Source of the DNA: Zobellia alginiliquefaciens
GTDB taxonomy: Bacteria > Bacteroidota > Bacteroidia > Flavobacteriales > Flavobacteriaceae
Reading direction: 5' to 3'
DNA: 64,000 bases
NCBI RefSeq assembly: GCF_029323795.1
Contig: NZ_CP119758.1
Location: forward strand, 1,984,001 to 2,048,000
Shown here: piece by piece, positions 15,952 through 24,916 of the stretch
Position numbering within the stretch: position 1 is the first letter of the stretch
Layout of the letters: the number at the start of each line of letters is the position of its first letter
The notes under the pieces: generated by a model
Seen by the model: the letters and a program-made list of their open reading frames with translations, nothing else
Databases searched by the model: none
Told to the model about the DNA's origin: nothing
Translations under genes and position numbers: made by a program

Positions 15952-16914
15952 ATGAGAATAGCAGTTTTATGCATCACTCTTTTATTGATTTCTCACTCTT
16001 GTAAAAGAAAAGAAGAATGGAACGAGGAGGCTTTCTACAATCAAGTGATGAGAATAATTGAAGAAAAGTCAATCAAACGTAATGAGGTAGACTGGATAAG
16101 TTTAAAACAGACTGTTAAAGATTCAATTAAACAGTTTTCCACAAATGAAGACGTCTATAATGCTATTGATTATGCTTTAGAACTGGTAGATGATGGACAT
16201 AGTGTTTTTTTTGCTCCAGAAAATCCTGACAGTATATATGAAAATCGGCTTTTAATGGATACATTGACAGTTCCGGGCATTCATGCGAAAATCATAGAGG
16301 ACGATATAGCGTATATGAAATTGCCAGGATTTTTTGGAAATGATAGTCTATCAAATTTATATGCCTTAAAGGTTAGAAAAGCCTTATTAAAGTTGGATAC
16401 TTCAGAAAAATTAAAAGGTTGGGTAATTGATTTGAGAAAAAATTCAGGAGGCAAAATACCAAGTGAATCCTTAGGATTATCGCCATTGTTCAATCAACCA
16501 TTGATAGGAATTTCTTGCGACAATCAAGAAAGGCTTACAAAGGTGTGCTGTAGTGATGGTGATTTTTATTTTGGTGATTTTAAAATGGATAGTTTAATTT
16601 ATGAATCAACTTTAAGAAATAAGAATAAAAAAATTGCGGTATTAATAAGTAACCATACGGCAAGTGCAAGTGAATTTCTTGCTCTTGCGTTTAAATTTCA
16701 AGATGGAACCAAAACTTTTGGCTCAAAAACAATGGGTAAAACTTCAATCCTTAATTTTATTGAATTTAGAAGTAATGCAAAGTTGCTATTGGCCCAAGAA
16801 TATTATTGTGATGAAGATAGCATTAAGGTCACGTCAGGAATTCTCCCTGATGTGCAATGTGACAGCACAGAGAGTTTGTCAAAAGCAATAGAATGGATAA
16901 AGTATAATTTATAG
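15952..16914 (+). CDS. S41-family peptidase-like lipoprotein
   Basis: A 320-residue protein with a lipobox (LLISHSCKRK). The tail-specific protease core is visible: ALELVDDGHS before the fold, GWVIDLRKNSGG, then TASASEFLAL with the Ser nucleophile (residue 238 or 240) and GSKTMGKTS with the general-base Lys263, a spacing like that of Tsp/CtpA. A PDZ domain is not evident, and the protein is shorter than true C-terminal processing proteases, so it belongs to the small secreted S41 group of Bacteroidetes. The substrate is unknown. It is a single gene. Confidence 0.85.
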   Translation: MRIAVLCITLLLISHSCKRKEEWNEEAFYNQVMRIIEEKSIKRNEVDWISLKQTVKDSIKQFSTNEDVYNAIDYALELVDDGHSVFFAPENPDSIYENRLLMDTLTVPGIHAKIIEDDIAYMKLPGFFGNDSLSNLYALKVRKALLKLDTSEKLKGWVIDLRKNSGGKIPSESLGLSPLFNQPLIGISCDNQERLTKVCCSDGDFYFGDFKMDSLIYESTLRNKNKKIAVLISNHTASASEFLALAFKFQDGTKTFGSKTMGKTSILNFIEFRSNAKLLLAQEYYCDEDSIKVTSGILPDVQCDSTESLSKAIEWIKYNL

Positions 16915-17087
16915 TGTTCCAGAAAACTAATCAATAATATGACGATAAAATCGCCAAGAGTAAATCTTTGATTTATCACTCTACTTTTTTTGTAACCCAT
17001 AGTCATTCGCAAAAATCATAAGAAAAGCAGCAAGGTTTTAAATTTTAGCGATAATCAATAATAAAAAGTTTTTATGGACAATCTGAT

Positions 17088-17095
17088 TACTTTTG
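17088..17095 (+). promoter_or_regulatory. Bacteroidetes -7 element for the AraC-type copper regulator
   Basis: TACTTTTG matches TAnnTTTG exactly and lies four bases before an ATG at 17100 that is in frame with the regulator. Either the mRNA is leaderless from 17100 or it has a leader of about 70 bases to the ATG at 17169. Confidence 0.55.
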
Positions 17096-17168
17096 TCACA
17101 TGGTTCGTCTGAAATTTTTCGCCCCAAAACCCGACAAACTACAAAACAAAATCTACCTTGTAAAAACA

Positions 17169-17726
17169 ATGAGTGAAACATTTTACATAAAGAACATGGT
17201 CTGTAACCGCTGCATAGCCTCAGTTTTGGATATTTTTGCTAAGGAAAACTACACGGTGGAATCCATAGAATTAGGCAAGGTAAACGCCGTTGCAGACAAT
17301 AAAAGTAGTAAGGCCAATTTGGCCAATGATTTGAAGGAAACAGGATTTGAGCTTATCGATAATGAAACTGAAACACTTGTTGAGCAGATAAAAGTAAAAT
17401 TGATAAGTAAAATAGAATCCGGGGAAACGGAACACCTCTTTCAATCGTTAGCGGAAGAATTTGGCAAGACCGAAACAGCTTTGAGCAAATTGTTCAGCAA
17501 ATCTGAGGGCGTAACCTTAGAAAAATACACTATCAACCTAAAAATTGAAAAAGTAAAAGAATACATTCAGTTGGGACAGCTTAATTTCTCCGAAATAGCC
17601 TATACTCTAAACTATAAAACCAGTAGCCACTTGGCACGACAGTTCAAAAATTCCACCGGAATGTCCATGAGCGCATACAAAAACTTAGAAAGCTGGAATA
17701 GAAAGACCTTGGACCAAATTGTATAA
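17169..17726 (+). CDS. AraC-type regulator with N-terminal HMA-like metal-binding domain
   Basis: A 185-residue one-component regulator. Residues 1-65 look like a heavy-metal-associated domain: YIKNMVCNRCIASVLDIF has the CxxC-type site (CNRC), and ETGFELID closes the fold. Residues about 75-180 are an AraC-type DNA-binding domain ending in FSEIAYTLNYKTSSHLARQFKNSTGMSMSAYK. It probably senses copper(I) and controls the copA gene 69 bases downstream. The start is uncertain: the ATG at 17169 fits the HMA domain edge, while an in-frame ATG at 17100 four bases after a -7 element would add 23 residues in a leaderless mRNA. Confidence 0.8.
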   Translation: MSETFYIKNMVCNRCIASVLDIFAKENYTVESIELGKVNAVADNKSSKANLANDLKETGFELIDNETETLVEQIKVKLISKIESGETEHLFQSLAEEFGKTETALSKLFSKSEGVTLEKYTINLKIEKVKEYIQLGQLNFSEIAYTLNYKTSSHLARQFKNSTGMSMSAYKNLESWNRKTLDQIV

Positions 17727-17730
17727 ATAA

Positions 17731-17754
17731 GAATCGTAATTGTGTAAACGATTC
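17731..17754. promoter_or_regulatory. Inverted repeat between AraC regulator and copA
   Basis: Perfect 7-bp arms GAATCGT and ACGATTC around a ten-base spacer, immediately after the regulator gene. A candidate operator for copA. Confidence 0.45.
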
Positions 17755-17760
17755 GCGCTA

Positions 17761-17794
17761 CCTCTTAGTAATTTTACATTTTAAAATTAAGAGG
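17761..17794 (+). promoter_or_regulatory. copA: Hairpin covering the copA ribosome-binding site
   Basis: CCTCTTA pairs with TAAGAGG and, after a three-base bulge, ATTTTA pairs with TAAAAT around a five-base loop. The right arm ends in AAGAGG two bases before the copA ATG, so the stem would hide the likely Shine-Dalgarno sequence. It could also be a DNA operator. Confidence 0.5.
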
Positions 17795-17795
17795 A

Positions 17796-20300
17796 ATGAC
17801 ACATACCTATCATATACACGGAATGACTTGTAACGGATGTCGCGGCCATGTGGAGCAAACGCTCTCCAAGGTCGCTGGGGTGACAAGTGCTTCTGTAAAT
17901 TTGGAGAAAGAAGAAGCCGTCATTGAGATGGAATCTCATATTACTTTAGATACTTTTCAACAGGCGCTAAAAGATGATGGCGGTTCATACAGCATTCATG
18001 ATCTAGGGGAAGGTCCACACCATGAGGCAGCTGAAAAACCCAAACTGCAGGGCAAGGGTACCGGCACTTTCTATTGCCCCATGCATTGTGAAGGTGATAA
18101 GACCTATGATGAAGCAGGTGATTGTCCCGTTTGTGGAATGGATTTAGTGGAAGAGCAAAATTTAAATGCGACATCTTCCGAGAAATGGACGTGCCCCATG
18201 CACCCAGAAGTTATCCGTGATGAACCGGGAAGTTGCCCTATTTGCGGTATGGACTTGGTACCTATGGAACCCGACCTTTCCGCAGAAGAGAAAACGTATA
18301 AAAAGCTCATAAACAAATTCTGGCTGGCACTCGGCTTTACGCTACCCATCTTTATCATTGCTATGAGCGAGATGATTCCGAACAATCCGCTATATGCCAT
18401 TATGGAACAAAAATGGTGGAACTGGATACAGTTGGGACTTTCTATTCCCGTTGTGTTCTATGCCACGTGGATGTTTTTTGAACGCGCCTACCGAAGTATA
18501 AAAACATGGAACCTGAATATGTTTACCCTTATCGGTATTGGTGCCGGGGTGGCATGGCTTTTTAGTGTATTCGGAATGTTGTTTCCGGACTTTTTCCCAC
18601 CACAGTTCAAAACGGAAACAGGTGCGGTGCACGTCTATTTTGAGGCGGCAACGGTCATACTTACTTTAGTGTTGATGGGCCAAGTGTTGGAGGCAAGGGC
18701 ACATAGCAAAACCAATTCCGCCGTAAAAGAATTGTTGAAGTTAGCACCCAATAAAGCGGTACGCGTTGTTGATGGAAAAGAGGAAGAAGTTGCTATAGAC
18801 CAAATCCAAAAAGGCGATGTGCTTCGTGTAAAACCAGGAGAGAAAATCCCGGTAGATGGTTTTATTGTTGAGGGAACGACCACTGTAGATGAATCTATGA
18901 TTTCTGGAGAACCGCTTCCCGTAAATAAGGCGGAGAAAGATGAGGTCAGCAGCGGTACCATAAATGGCAACCAATCCTTTTTAATGAAGGCGGAAAAAGT
19001 GGGGAGTGAGACGCTGTTATCTCAAATCGTTCATATGGTTAACGATGCTAGCCGAAGCCGCGCTCCCATTCAGAAATTGGCAGATACGGTGTCCAGTTAT
19101 TTTGTACCTGCTGTGGTGCTTATTTCTATAATTACATTTGTGGTATGGGCCATTTGGGGTCCTGAACCTGCGTATGTATATGCTTTGGTGAACGCAATTG
19201 CAGTTTTGATAATCGCTTGCCCTTGTGCTCTAGGTTTGGCAACGCCAATGTCCGTTATGGTGGGTGTGGGCAAAGGAGCTCAGAATGGGGTACTGGTCAA
19301 AAATGCCGAAGCTTTGGAAAAAATGTACAAAGTAGATATGCTGATTGTTGATAAAACGGGAACGATTACCGAAGGAAAGCCCACCGTGGAAGCCATTGGC
19401 ACGTCTAAAGGCGAATATTCCGAAAAAGAAATATTGCAGTTAATAGCTTCTTTGAACAGTTCCAGTGAACATCCTCTTGCGGAAGCTACCGTAACATACG
19501 GGAAAGAACAAGGCGTAGAAATCTTGAAGACCGATAGTTTTAATGCCGTAACCGGAAAAGGGGTAGAAGGTAAAATAGAAGGGAAGAAAGTTGCTTTGGG
19601 CAATTTAAAAATGATGGAGCATGCAAAGGCCTCTTTAGGAGCAAACCTGAAGCATGAAGCCAACGAGCAACAGAAAAAAGGCAAAACGGTATCGTATTTA
19701 TCCGTAGGTGAGCAGGTGGTGGGTTATGTTGTTATTGGCGATAAAATCAAAGAAACAAGTGCTCAAGCAATTCAGGCTCTTCAGGAGAAGGGTATAGCTG
19801 TGGTAATGCTAACAGGAGATAATCATGATACCGCCAAAGCAGTTGCCAAAGAACTTAAGCTTGCGGATTTTAAAGCAGGAATGCTTCCTGAGGACAAGTT
19901 GAACGAGGTAAAAAGGTTGCAAGAACAAGGTAAGGTAGTCGCTATGGCAGGTGATGGAATAAACGATGCCCCAGCGTTGGCAAAAAGCGATGTGGGTATA
20001 GCTATGGGAACCGGAACCGATGTGGCTATAGAAAGTGCGATGATAACTTTGGTAAAAGGCGATTTGCACGGTATTGTAAAAGCAAGAAATTTAAGTGAGG
20101 CCGTAATGAAGAACATCAAGCAAAACCTGTTTTTTGCCTTAATCTATAACACCGTTGGTATTCCTATTGCCGCAGGAGTTTTGTTTCCTGTATTCGGTCT
20201 TTTATTATCACCAATGATAGCTGCTCTTGCCATGAGTTTTAGTTCCGTTTCTGTAATTGCGAATGCATTGAGGCTAAGAACAGTAAAAATAGATAGTTGA
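17796..20300 (+). CDS. copA: Copper-exporting P1B-type ATPase
   Basis: An 834-residue copper(I) exporter of the inner membrane. An N-terminal HMA domain with GMTCNGC is followed by two heavy-metal-binding (YHS-like) repeats, FYCPMHCE..CPVCGMDL and WTCPMHPEV..CPICGMDL. Then come the P-type core with the CPC membrane metal site (CPCALG, near residue 474), the phosphorylated Asp in DKTGT (near 519), SSEHPLA with the nucleotide-binding HP, and GDGINDAPAL. Length fits the Bacteroidetes forms with extra metal domains. It follows the HMA-AraC regulator, its likely activator. Confidence 0.95.
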   Translation: MTHTYHIHGMTCNGCRGHVEQTLSKVAGVTSASVNLEKEEAVIEMESHITLDTFQQALKDDGGSYSIHDLGEGPHHEAAEKPKLQGKGTGTFYCPMHCEGDKTYDEAGDCPVCGMDLVEEQNLNATSSEKWTCPMHPEVIRDEPGSCPICGMDLVPMEPDLSAEEKTYKKLINKFWLALGFTLPIFIIAMSEMIPNNPLYAIMEQKWWNWIQLGLSIPVVFYATWMFFERAYRSIKTWNLNMFTLIGIGAGVAWLFSVFGMLFPDFFPPQFKTETGAVHVYFEAATVILTLVLMGQVLEARAHSKTNSAVKELLKLAPNKAVRVVDGKEEEVAIDQIQKGDVLRVKPGEKIPVDGFIVEGTTTVDESMISGEPLPVNKAEKDEVSSGTINGNQSFLMKAEKVGSETLLSQIVHMVNDASRSRAPIQKLADTVSSYFVPAVVLISIITFVVWAIWGPEPAYVYALVNAIAVLIIACPCALGLATPMSVMVGVGKGAQNGVLVKNAEALEKMYKVDMLIVDKTGTITEGKPTVEAIGTSKGEYSEKEILQLIASLNSSSEHPLAEATVTYGKEQGVEILKTDSFNAVTGKGVEGKIEGKKVALGNLKMMEHAKASLGANLKHEANEQQKKGKTVSYLSVGEQVVGYVVIGDKIKETSAQAIQALQEKGIAVVMLTGDNHDTAKAVAKELKLADFKAGMLPEDKLNEVKRLQEQGKVVAMAGDGINDAPALAKSDVGIAMGTGTDVAIESAMITLVKGDLHGIVKARNLSEAVMKNIKQNLFFALIYNTVGIPIAAGVLFPVFGLLLSPMIAALAMSFSSVSVIANALRLRTVKIDS

Positions 20301-20476
20301 TAATGGTCCTGGTTTAAAGTTGCGTCTAGATAAATCCCTTAGAATTGTTTTAAAGAAGAGAGCGCTTACATGCAAATGATATAAAATTGTCTGTAGGGGT
20401 TCTCTTTTATGCCAAATAAATATTGATTTGCAACAACAGAATTTGCCCTATAAGCCATAAGGAAGTATATTTAAGT

Positions 20477-20484
20477 TATATTTG
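20477..20484 (+). promoter_or_regulatory. Bacteroidetes -7 element for the LacI-type gene
   Basis: TATATTTG, an exact TAnnTTTG, 20 bases before the TTG start codon at 20505. Confidence 0.55.
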
Positions 20485-20504
20485 TCGCACTCATTTCTAG
20501 TGAT

Positions 20505-21527
20505 TTGGATAAAAAACAAACGACCTTAAAGGATATTGCCGCGAAACTTAATGTTTCTATTTCTACCGTTTCTAGAGCATTACAGGGCAATACCCGCATC
20601 AGCGCACAAACCCGGGAAAAAGTTCTTGAACTGGCGCAAGAGTACAATTATTTTCAGACCAAGCATATCAACCCCTTTTCTAAAAAGAAGATACAAGCGG
20701 TAGGGGTTATTGTACCGAGTATAAAGTATCACCTCTATGCCATGGCCATTTCAGGTATTGAGGAAGTACTGGAAAAACACCAGATGCAGATAATCATCTG
20801 TCAATCGAACGAGTCGTACGAGCGAGAAAAAATATTGGTCAAAGAATTGATGGACATAGGAGTGTCTGGACTCATAGTTTCTCTGGCAAGCGAAACCAAA
20901 GAGTTCGACCATTTTCTGGAAGCTAAAAAAAGAAAAATACCATTGGTGTTTTTTAACCGCCTTTGCGATGAGGTCGAATCGGACAAGGTAATCATCGATA
21001 ATTTTAAAGCGGCCTACGATGCAACCCAACATTTAATATCAGTAGGGTGTAAACGCATTGCCTATATTGGAGGACCAGAAATGCTACAGATAAGCTCTAC
21101 CCGTCTTTTGGGTTATAAAAAGGCATTGATAGATGCCGATATTCCTGTAGATGATAAGTTTATTGAAAACACCAATTTTACGCGAGAAGGAAATCTAAGT
21201 ACGGCCAGAAAACTATTGTACTCCCCGGAACATGCAGACGGGGTGCTGGCATTTAGTGATCAAGTAGCAATAGGGGTAATGCTCGCCGCAAAAGAGCGAG
21301 GCTTGAAAATGGCCGAAGATATTGCGATTATCGGCTTCAATAATGAGCCTATAGATGAGCTTTTGGAACCCTCTCTTACCAGTATAGATCAGCCCAGTTA
21401 TGAAATGGGTGTAGAATCTGCAAAACTAATTCTAGATAGAATCGAAAACTACGAAAAGGAAGATTCACGTAAGGTCTTAAAATCAGAATTGGTGATTCGT
21501 AATTCTACGAACAAGAATAGATCATAG
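20505..21527 (+). CDS. LacI-family transcriptional regulator
   Basis: A 340-residue repressor. The N-terminal helix-turn-helix TLKDIAAKLNVSISTVSRALQGN and hinge helix are followed by a periplasmic-binding-protein-like effector domain, with VGVIVPSIKYHLYAMAISGIE as its first strand and helix and AIIGFNNEPIDELLEPSLTSIDQP near the end. The start is TTG at 20505, since no ATG precedes the HTH. It stands directly before a sugar-acid operon, and TTTTGCGC-type palindromes lie between them, so it probably represses that operon until a sugar acid or its phosphate is bound. The effector is not visible from sequence. Confidence 0.92.
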   Translation: MDKKQTTLKDIAAKLNVSISTVSRALQGNTRISAQTREKVLELAQEYNYFQTKHINPFSKKKIQAVGVIVPSIKYHLYAMAISGIEEVLEKHQMQIIICQSNESYEREKILVKELMDIGVSGLIVSLASETKEFDHFLEAKKRKIPLVFFNRLCDEVESDKVIIDNFKAAYDATQHLISVGCKRIAYIGGPEMLQISSTRLLGYKKALIDADIPVDDKFIENTNFTREGNLSTARKLLYSPEHADGVLAFSDQVAIGVMLAAKERGLKMAEDIAIIGFNNEPIDELLEPSLTSIDQPSYEMGVESAKLILDRIENYEKEDSRKVLKSELVIRNSTNKNRS

Positions 21528-21635
21528 CTTCCTAGCCTTTCAATACTTTTCCGTATTTATTTTCATTAATCTGTCTTTTCGCAGGAATCAAGTGAAATAA
21601 TTTCTTGGTCAAATATCTTTTTTGATTTAGAACAA

Positions 21636-21651
21636 AATTTTGCGCATAAAT
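21636..21651. promoter_or_regulatory. Candidate LacI-type operator 1
   Basis: AATTTTGCGCATAAAT: a near-palindrome centred on GC/GC that shares TTTTGCGC with operator 2. Confidence 0.45.
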
Positions 21652-21740
21652 GTAACTTTCTTTAGGTAATTATATAGCGTTTTGTTCAGTATTTTATATA
21701 TATTTATCGAAAATTCATTATATATCTGAAATAAAGTGAT

Positions 21741-21765
21741 GTTTTGTGCAATTTTTGCGCAAAAC
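21741..21765. promoter_or_regulatory. Candidate LacI-type operator 2
   Basis: GTTTTGTGCA and TGCGCAAAAC form a 10-bp inverted repeat with one mismatch, and within it TTTTGCGCAAAA (21753-21764) is a perfect palindrome with the central CG-rich core typical of LacI operators. It lies 30 bases before the first operon gene. Confidence 0.6.
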
Positions 21766-21794
21766 ATAATTCAACTACAATTACAAAAAATAAA

Positions 21795-22874
21795 ATGGGA
21801 AAAACGTACAACATCGCTGTTGTTAATGGCGACGGCATTGGGGCTGAAATAGTTCCTGCCGGAGTTTCCGTGCTAGATGCGGTAGCAAAGAAATTCGGAT
21901 TTAATTTAGATAAACAGGAGTTTCCTTTTGGAGCAGGTTATTTTAAGGAGCACGGCAAGTTTATGTCAGACGATGCTCTTGAAACTTTAAAGGAATTTGA
22001 TGCTATATATTTCGGCGCCGTAGGCTTAACGGATGTTGATGATACCCTTCCGGCAAGAGATTATACATTTCGCGTAAGGACCTCTTTTCAACAATATGTG
22101 AATTACCGCCCCGTGAAGTTATTTCCGGGAGTTGAAAGTCCGTTGCGCTACAAAACGGAAAAGGATATTGACTTTGTTGTAGTGCGCGAAAACAATGAAG
22201 GCGAGTTTGTTCAGAGTGGAAAAATCATGCATGGCGACAAACCGGGCGGAATGGCAATGGATACCAGTATTTTCACTAGATTCGGTATTGAACGTATTGC
22301 GCATTATTCTTTCAAATTGGCACGTAAACGTAATAATAAGGTTACCAATGTAACCAAGTCCAACACACTTATCAATAGCCTTGCCTATTGGGACAGTGTA
22401 ATTGCGGAGGTGGCACAAGAATACCCAGATGTTGAATACAATAAAATGTATATTGACAATGCATCGGCGAGTTTTGTTTTGCGTCCAGAGATTTTTGATG
22501 TTATTTTGACAACCAACCTTTTTGGAGATATCCTTTCTGATTTAGGAGGAGCCGTTATGGGTAGTTTGGGTCTCGGTGGAAGTGGAAATATCAATCCAGA
22601 AAAGGATTTTCCTTCTATGTTCGAGCCTATTCACGGTTCTGCTCCCGATATTGCGGGTCAGAATATAGCCAATCCTATCGGCCAGATTTGGTCTGCAGCC
22701 ATAATGTTAGATCATTTGGGAGAAACCGAAGCGGCAAAAGATATTATGGCAGGTATAGAAGCTACAACGGCAAAAGGAAATCTAACAAAAGACCTTCGCG
22801 GTACGGCATCAACGTCTGAAGTGGCCGCCAGCGTAGTGGAGTATATTAATGCTACAAAATTGTCAAGCATATAA
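21795..22874 (+). CDS. Isocitrate/isopropylmalate/tartrate dehydrogenase family enzyme
   Basis: A 359-residue NAD(P)-dependent metal-requiring oxidative decarboxylase of the beta-decarboxylating family. YNIAVVNGDGIGAEI is the N-terminal strand. VVRENNEGEFV, KSNTLINSLAYW, DNASASFVLRPEIFDVILTTNLFGDILSDLGGAVMGSLGL and EPIHGSAPDIAG are the conserved substrate, metal and nucleotide blocks. The form is closest to tartrate/D-malate dehydrogenases rather than LeuB. In this operon it stands where a PdxA2-type dehydrogenase would be in other four-carbon acid pathways, so it may decarboxylate a phosphorylated acid. The start is ATG at 21795, after the operator; the longer frame reads through it. Confidence 0.85.
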   Translation: MGKTYNIAVVNGDGIGAEIVPAGVSVLDAVAKKFGFNLDKQEFPFGAGYFKEHGKFMSDDALETLKEFDAIYFGAVGLTDVDDTLPARDYTFRVRTSFQQYVNYRPVKLFPGVESPLRYKTEKDIDFVVVRENNEGEFVQSGKIMHGDKPGGMAMDTSIFTRFGIERIAHYSFKLARKRNNKVTNVTKSNTLINSLAYWDSVIAEVAQEYPDVEYNKMYIDNASASFVLRPEIFDVILTTNLFGDILSDLGGAVMGSLGLGGSGNINPEKDFPSMFEPIHGSAPDIAGQNIANPIGQIWSAAIMLDHLGETEAAKDIMAGIEATTAKGNLTKDLRGTASTSEVAASVVEYINATKLSSI

Positions 22875-22879
22875 TCAGA

Positions 22880-23518
22880 ATGACGGATAAAAAAATTATT
22901 GACCTTACTTTGCCCATTCAATCCGGGGATAAAGGCGTGACCATCGATAAGGCCAAAACCTTGGCCGAAGACGGGTGGAATGCCACCACTTTACACTTGT
23001 ATTCGCATAGTGGTACCCATATGGACGCTCCGTTGCATTTTGAGGTCAATGATCAAACGATAGATGAAATTCCGGTTGACCGGTTTGTTTCTGAGGCATG
23101 GGTAGTAAACCTTTTGGGTATTCAGCCTAAGGAATCCATTACCGTAGCGCATTTGGGATCGGTGGCAGAAAAGCTCGTAAATGGCCAAAGCATTCTCTTG
23201 CATACAGGATGGAGTAAAAAAGTAGGGACAGAAGAATATCGTGACGCCCTCCCTAGAATCAGCCCTGAATTGGCGCATTGGTTGGGAGAAAAAAAGGTGA
23301 ATATTCTGGGTGTTGAACCCCCTTCTGTGGCGGATGTCAATAATATTCAAGAAGTGACCGAGGTGCATACCATTTTAATGAAAAACGATATAATTATTGT
23401 TGAGGGTTTAACAAATCTAGAGTCAATTTCACAGTCTAAAATCACCCTTGTGGCCCTTCCGTTGAAGGTAAAAAATGGTGACGGGGCACCTGCCCGTATA
23501 ATTGCCATTCAAAACTAA
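22880..23518 (+). CDS. Cyclase-family (kynurenine formamidase-like) hydrolase
   Basis: A 212-residue metal-dependent hydrolase of the cyclase family. The hallmark HSGTHMDAPLHF is at about residues 42-53, DEIPVDRF follows, and VNILGVEPPSVAD plus HTILMKNDIIIVEGLTNL form the rest of the swivelling-beta fold. The family opens amides, lactones or cyclic compounds. Kynurenine genes are absent here, and the gene starts five bases after the dehydrogenase, so a lactone or related sugar-acid intermediate is a better guess. Substrate unproven. Confidence 0.82.
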   Translation: MTDKKIIDLTLPIQSGDKGVTIDKAKTLAEDGWNATTLHLYSHSGTHMDAPLHFEVNDQTIDEIPVDRFVSEAWVVNLLGIQPKESITVAHLGSVAEKLVNGQSILLHTGWSKKVGTEEYRDALPRISPELAHWLGEKKVNILGVEPPSVADVNNIQEVTEVHTILMKNDIIIVEGLTNLESISQSKITLVALPLKVKNGDGAPARIIAIQN

Positions 23519-23524
23519 TTCGCA

Positions 23525-24910
23525 ATGTCTCACCAAACACTTTTAGAATCGATTAAAGATGGGGAAGGCTTGCGTGGCCATGAGTCTGAGGTACGTGCTG
23601 AGCTAGCAAAAAACCCAAAATTGATCGTTGTTTTAGATGATGACCCAACAGGAACACAAACGGTGTACGATGTTCCGGTGATTACAGAATGGACGGAGGA
23701 TATATTGGAAAGAGAACTTTTGGCCAGTCCTGTTTTTTTTATACTCACCAATTCTAGAAGTTTACAAGTTAATGAAGCCAATGCACTTGGGGAACTACTG
23801 GGAAGTAGATTGCAGAAATTGGCGGAGAAGCATCAAAAGAAACTAATTATTATCAGCCGAAGTGATTCCACGCTCAGAGGGCATTATCCTGATGAGGTCG
23901 ATGCGCTGGAAAAAGGAATGGGCCTTAGGCATTCAAAGCAGTTATTGGTTCCTGCTTTTTTTGAAGGTGGTCGCTATACGTATGATGATATTCATTATGT
24001 AAAAGAAGGGAACGATTTTATCCCTGCAGCGGAAACTCCTTTTGCAAAAGACAATACATTCGGTTATACGTCATCCAATTTAAAAGACTGGATAGTAGAA
24101 AAATCAGAAGGGAAAATAGACCGAAATACTATCGATAGTATTTCGGTGAAAGAATTGCGAACTATATCATCCGAAGAAATAAAAACAAGAATTGAACAGC
24201 CAAATACCACACACTTGGTGATAAATGCCACGTCTTATGCAGATTTGCAGGTGATGGCACTTGCTGCTTTACAATGCAATGCACCCTTACTTTTTAGAAC
24301 GGCGGCCTCATTTGTAAATGCCATTTCTGGTATTGACATAAAACCGTGTTTGAAGAAAGATGAAATTTTAATTGATCCATCTTCAAATGGTGCGTTAATC
24401 GTGGTGGGTTCCTATGTGCCTAAGACTACAGCTCAACTGGCTTACATTAAAGAATATGGCGATGCCAAATTTCTAGAGTTAGATGTAACCAATGTTTTTA
24501 ATATTGACCTTTTCTGTAAAGAATTGGTGCTGTTGGTGGATAAGATAAATTTTAATATTAAGTCCGGTCGGGACGTAGTTGTTTTTACTAGTAGAAAAGT
24601 AGTAAAAGGAGCCACAAAACAAGAAAGCCTGGAAATTGTAAATCGGGTTTCCAACGCTCTTATCTCCATTGTAAAAAAGATAAGGATTAGGCCCAAATAT
24701 ATTCTGGCAAAGGGAGGGATCACATCAAGTGATGTAGCTACAAAAGGTCTCAATGTACGTCGTGCAAATGTTCTTGGGCAAGTGCTTAAAGGTGTGCCGG
24801 TTTGGCAATTGGACCAGAAGTCAAAATTTCCAGATATGCCTTACATCGTGTTTCCAGGGAACGTGGGAGATGATAAGGCGTTGTATGAATTAATCACGGT
24901 ATTGAAATAA
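23525..24910 (+). CDS. Four-carbon acid sugar kinase family (DUF1537)
   Basis: A 461-residue ATP-dependent kinase of the DUF1537 group. Residues 33-46, VVLDDDPTGTQTVY, match the N-terminal DD.TG substrate motif. SRSDSTLRGHYPDEV is the second substrate block. The C-terminal domain has AKGGITSSDVA and PGNVGDDKAL, the nucleotide-binding parts. Known members (OtnK, DtnK) phosphorylate D-erythronate, D-threonate or related C4 acids. The DDDPT variant is found in a distinct branch with undefined substrate. It starts six bases after the cyclase gene. Confidence 0.88.
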   Translation: MSHQTLLESIKDGEGLRGHESEVRAELAKNPKLIVVLDDDPTGTQTVYDVPVITEWTEDILERELLASPVFFILTNSRSLQVNEANALGELLGSRLQKLAEKHQKKLIIISRSDSTLRGHYPDEVDALEKGMGLRHSKQLLVPAFFEGGRYTYDDIHYVKEGNDFIPAAETPFAKDNTFGYTSSNLKDWIVEKSEGKIDRNTIDSISVKELRTISSEEIKTRIEQPNTTHLVINATSYADLQVMALAALQCNAPLLFRTAASFVNAISGIDIKPCLKKDEILIDPSSNGALIVVGSYVPKTTAQLAYIKEYGDAKFLELDVTNVFNIDLFCKELVLLVDKINFNIKSGRDVVVFTSRKVVKGATKQESLEIVNRVSNALISIVKKIRIRPKYILAKGGITSSDVATKGLNVRRANVLGQVLKGVPVWQLDQKSKFPDMPYIVFPGNVGDDKALYELITVLK

Positions 24911-24916
24911 AAAAAT

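Noticed and set aside
20301-20504. A terminator after copA
   Set aside because: AAGAGA and TCTCTT could pair, but across a loop of about 40 bases, so support is poor.
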